This document shows positions 7,048-9,238 of a DNA stretch of 9,238 nucleotides, piece after piece. Origin of the DNA: JAWLFI01 sp041685645 (GTDB lineage: Bacteria; Bacteroidota; Bacteroidia; Chitinophagales; Saprospiraceae). The stretch covers positions 1 to 9,238 of the forward strand of contig JAWLFI010000108.1 in the NCBI GenBank assembly GCA_041685645.1, read 5' to 3'. Position 1 is the first letter of the stretch. Each line of letters opens with the position of its first letter. Under the pieces are notes generated by a model, which saw only the letters and a program-made list of their open reading frames with translations, made no database searches and had not been told where the DNA came from. Position numbers and translations under genes: made by a program.

Positions 7048-7962
7048 ATGCTAAATGAATCTGAAACAATGAGCCATTCTTATTCCAAACCAATAAAGGT
7101 TTTGGATAAGTTTACTGCGGTTTCGTCTTTATTTAAGATGCGGCTGAGCCTACTCGTTGTTTTCTCCTCTTTACTAGGAGCGATCATTGTAGGAGGTTTA
7201 AGTTCACTGACATTTGTTGATTTTCTTTTATTAGCAATAGGTGGTTTACTGGTAAGCGGAAGTGCATCTGGGTTAAACCAATGGTTTGAAAAAGATTTCG
7301 ACAAGCTCATGATAAGGACTCGGGAAAGGCCTTTAGTAACCGGCATGCTATCTACTCCCTTTGCTCTTATCCTTATAGGAGTATCCGCCATAGTTGGATT
7401 ATTATTGTTGTACCAGCTTCATCCAAAGGCGGCGTATTTGTCTGCTCTGGCATGGGTGTTATATGCTTTTGTATATACCCCGATGAAACGAATGTCTCCC
7501 TTTGCCGTATTTATAGGAGCTTTTCCGGGAGCGCTGCCCATTTTAGTGGGGACTGTAGCTGTTCAGGGAGAAATCACCTTTATTGCTTTTCTCCTTTTCA
7601 GTGTTCAATTTATCTGGCAATTCCCGCATTTTTGGGCTATTGCGTGGCTGTCCGACGCTGATTATAAGAAAGCTGGGTTTCACCTCTTGCCGAGTATTAA
7701 TAGTAAAAAGGACGCTTCTGCTGCCTGGCAATGTGTTGTGTATTCACTTTTACTCATTCCGCTTACAGGTGTTTTACTTTTTAACGATTATCTCAACGGC
7801 TTCGGTTTTGCTATTATCAATTTAATCAACCTGGTTTATATCTTCTATGCCTGGAGATTGTACCGTACCCTGAGTGACCAAGCGGCTCGGAAGTTGATGT
7901 TTTTCTCCTTTGCCTATTTGCCTTTAGTGCTTTTGGGCTTTAGTTTTTTAATTAGCATCTAA
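7048..7962 (+). CDS. ctaB: Protoheme IX farnesyltransferase (haem O synthase)
   Basis: Integral membrane UbiA-superfamily prenyltransferase that adds a farnesyl group to haem B, giving haem O, the precursor of haem A for CoxA. It has 304 residues, a normal length, with many hydrophobic helices. The first Asp-rich motif is at 77-95, NQWFEKDFDKLMIRTRERP, which binds the Mg-diphosphate of the prenyl donor. YTPMKR (143-148) is followed by GAFPGALPILVG (157-168). The second motif, WQFPHFWAIAWLSDADYKKA (190-209), is diagnostic of the CtaB/CyoE branch. The gene lies 20 nt after coxA. An in-frame second ATG at 7069 (MSHSYSK) could be the true start; the seven residues in between carry no recognisable motif, so the choice is open. 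No haem A synthase (ctaA/cox15) lies in the window; it must be elsewhere if haem A is made. Confidence 0.97.
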   Translation: MLNESETMSHSYSKPIKVLDKFTAVSSLFKMRLSLLVVFSSLLGAIIVGGLSSLTFVDFLLLAIGGLLVSGSASGLNQWFEKDFDKLMIRTRERPLVTGMLSTPFALILIGVSAIVGLLLLYQLHPKAAYLSALAWVLYAFVYTPMKRMSPFAVFIGAFPGALPILVGTVAVQGEITFIAFLLFSVQFIWQFPHFWAIAWLSDADYKKAGFHLLPSINSKKDASAAWQCVVYSLLLIPLTGVLLFNDYLNGFGFAIINLINLVYIFYAWRLYRTLSDQAARKLMFFSFAYLPLVLLGFSFLISI

Positions 7963-7970
7963 ATCGGAAA

Positions 7971-8546
7971 ATGGAGCATACATTGTCAAAACGAAGTCTA
8001 TATAAGTACGATACAAATAAATTTAGTTTGTTTATAGCAATGGGCAGTATTGTGATGATGTTTACTGCTTTTACTTCTGCTTATATCGTACGACAGTCCG
8101 CCGGAAATTGGTTAGAATTCCCCCTTCCCAATTTATTTTTCGTGAGTACAGCTATTATTGTGTTGAGCAGTTTGACGCTTCACGCCAGTTACTTCTCATT
8201 CACTAAAGGTCGGGAGATTGGGTATAAAGGATTATTGATACTCACCTTTGTATTGGGGATAGGTTTTGTTGTTACACAGTACATGGCGTGGATGGAATTA
8301 TTCGCCATGGGCATTGATTTAAAGCGCAATCCTTCCGGTGCATTTGTCTATTTGATTTCTGGTACTCATGCCACTCATGTTTTAGGAGGAATTGCCACTT
8401 TGATCGTGGCATTAATTCATGCTTTTTCCTTACCCTTTCAAGTTACAGATAAACGAAAAAACAGATTTCAATTAGTGCTCTATTATTGGCACTTTGTTGA
8501 TATACTTTGGATATATTTGCTTTTGTTTTTCTCTTTTCAGAGATAA
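7971..8546 (+). CDS. coxC: Cytochrome c oxidase subunit III family protein (first copy, short form)
   Basis: Membrane subunit of the oxidase, 191 residues with five hydrophobic helices (about 16-38, 53-73, 85-110, 124-150, 166-189), like the five-helix subunit III of quinol and bacterial oxidases. Family marks are FVVTQYMAWMEL (99-110), SGTHATHVLGG (130-140) and YYWHFVDILWIYLL (171-184). His133, His136, His174 and Asp177 are the polar residues expected in these helices. The acidic residue usual in the first conserved helix (SE motif) is replaced by Met-Gly (24-25), so this copy is divergent. Subunit III stabilises the catalytic core and supports proton uptake; it binds no redox metal. Only 8 nt separate it from ctaB. 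A second, different subunit III gene follows by 20 nt, an arrangement common in Bacteroidota. Confidence 0.93.
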   Translation: MEHTLSKRSLYKYDTNKFSLFIAMGSIVMMFTAFTSAYIVRQSAGNWLEFPLPNLFFVSTAIIVLSSLTLHASYFSFTKGREIGYKGLLILTFVLGIGFVVTQYMAWMELFAMGIDLKRNPSGAFVYLISGTHATHVLGGIATLIVALIHAFSLPFQVTDKRKNRFQLVLYYWHFVDILWIYLLLFFSFQR

Positions 8547-8566
8547 CGAAAATATAAAACACAACA

Positions 8567-9238
8567 ATGGCAGAAGAAATACTACAAGAAAAAGAAGTCA
8601 AAGAAGAAGACAACTGGTCTGGCGGTAAATCCCCCTTCAAAGCTTCCTACGGGAAGATTATGATGTGGTACTTTTTACTTTCGGATGCATTTACTTTTGC
8701 CGGCCTTTTAATTGCGTATGGGGCCCTTAGATTTAGTACTCCCTCATGGCCGGTGCCTGACTTTGTGTTTTCTACTGCACCGTTTGGTATTTCCGGGGCT
8801 CCACTTATTTTCGTTACCATTATGTCATTTGTCCTTATCATTAGTTCTGGTACTATGGTGAGAGCGGTACAAGAAGGACATCGCGAAAATAAAAACGGGG
8901 TGGTGTTTTGGCTCCTGATGACAATTGTGGGAGGTGCTGGATTCTTGGGTTGTCAGGCCTGGGAGTGGAATAATTTAATTTCGGAAGAGCATATGACATT
9001 ATACACCAACCCTTTTGGAACGCATACTGAAAGCGGAGTTTATCTGGAAGGTGATGGGCACTATGTAGAAGCTGGCGATGAATTTAAAGCAGGTGAATCC
9101 TATCTTATCCACAAGCACGATGGTGAATGGCATCCTTTACCTTATGAGACTGAGTCCGGAACGCAAAAAGTGCAACAATTTGGTCCGAAAGCGTTCGGAG
9201 CTTTGTTCTTCTTTATAACAGGATTCCACGGTTTTCAC
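8567..9238 (+). CDS. Cytochrome c oxidase subunit III (second copy, 3' truncated by window)
   Basis: The frame is open from ATG 8567 to the window edge (224 codons, no stop), so the gene continues outside. The N-terminal 29 or so residues are acidic and soluble. Hydrophobic helices lie near 30-53, 77-100 and 112-135, with a fourth starting at about 207. MMWYFLLSDAFTFAGLL (32-48) matches the conserved SE helix, with Asp40 in place of Glu. CQAWEW (129-134) and ITGFHGFH (217-224) are clear subunit III marks; the last is the classical TGFHG-H motif. Between helices three and four lies an unusually long polar stretch (about 138-205), rich in Gly, Asp, Glu and His, with short alternating hydrophobics that suggest beta structure. 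This is a better match to canonical subunit III than the gene before it; both probably serve the same oxidase (inference). The start has an A-rich leader and no Shine-Dalgarno sequence. Confidence 0.95.
   Translation, partial: MAEEILQEKEVKEEDNWSGGKSPFKASYGKIMMWYFLLSDAFTFAGLLIAYGALRFSTPSWPVPDFVFSTAPFGISGAPLIFVTIMSFVLIISSGTMVRAVQEGHRENKNGVVFWLLMTIVGGAGFLGCQAWEWNNLISEEHMTLYTNPFGTHTESGVYLEGDGHYVEAGDEFKAGESYLIHKHDGEWHPLPYETESGTQKVQQFGPKAFGALFFFITGFHGFH

Noticed and set aside
1..9238. Mobile elements, CRISPR arrays, tRNA or rRNA genes, defence genes
   Set aside because: None seen on either strand; the window is almost entirely filled by nine co-directional respiratory genes.

Overview
The window is a single, tightly packed, plus-strand respiratory operon from a member of the Bacteroidota. 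It holds the 3' part of an Alternative Complex III (ACIII, quinol:electron-acceptor oxidoreductase) cluster, followed directly by a haem-copper cytochrome c oxidase cluster. The phylum call rests on four things. The order actC-actD-actE-actF-coxB-coxA is typical of that phylum. CoxB has two extra N-terminal membrane helices and its Trp-entry motif reads QFSW. Two divergent subunit III genes sit in tandem. No start codon has a Shine-Dalgarno sequence; instead the leaders are short and A/T-rich. Base composition is moderately A+T-rich throughout, and nothing suggests recent transfer.

Layout: actC (1-945, 5' end outside the window), actD (956-1480), actE monohaem cytochrome c lipoprotein (1491-2318), a 57-nt gap with a small perfect hairpin, actF (2376-3656), coxB (3699-5135), coxA (5162-7027), ctaB haem O synthase (7048-7962), first subunit III gene (7971-8546), and second subunit III gene (8567 to the window edge, 3' truncated). 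Gaps are 8-57 nt. There is no stretch over 300 nt without a gene, no minus-strand gene, no RNA gene, no mobile element and no CRISPR array. No promoter or terminator is convincing, so transcription probably starts upstream of the window.

Together the genes describe one electron path. Membrane quinol is oxidised by ACIII (ActC and ActF are the multi-helix membrane subunits). Electrons pass through periplasmic cytochromes, including ActE, to CuA in CoxB, then to haem a and the haem a3/CuB centre in CoxA, where O2 is reduced and protons are pumped. CtaB makes haem O, the precursor of the haem A that CoxA needs. CoxB carries no cytochrome c domain, so ActE (or another Act cytochrome) is the likely electron donor, as in known ACIII-oxidase supercomplexes.

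Most of this is ordinary core metabolism. The one clearly unusual element is the C-terminus of CoxB. After the CuA domain it carries about 140 extra residues, the last 75 or so of which look like a shortened OmpA-family peptidoglycan-binding domain. That could anchor the oxidase, or the whole supercomplex, to the cell wall. Smaller points are the His-rich segments in ActF and CoxA and a long polar insertion in the second subunit III.
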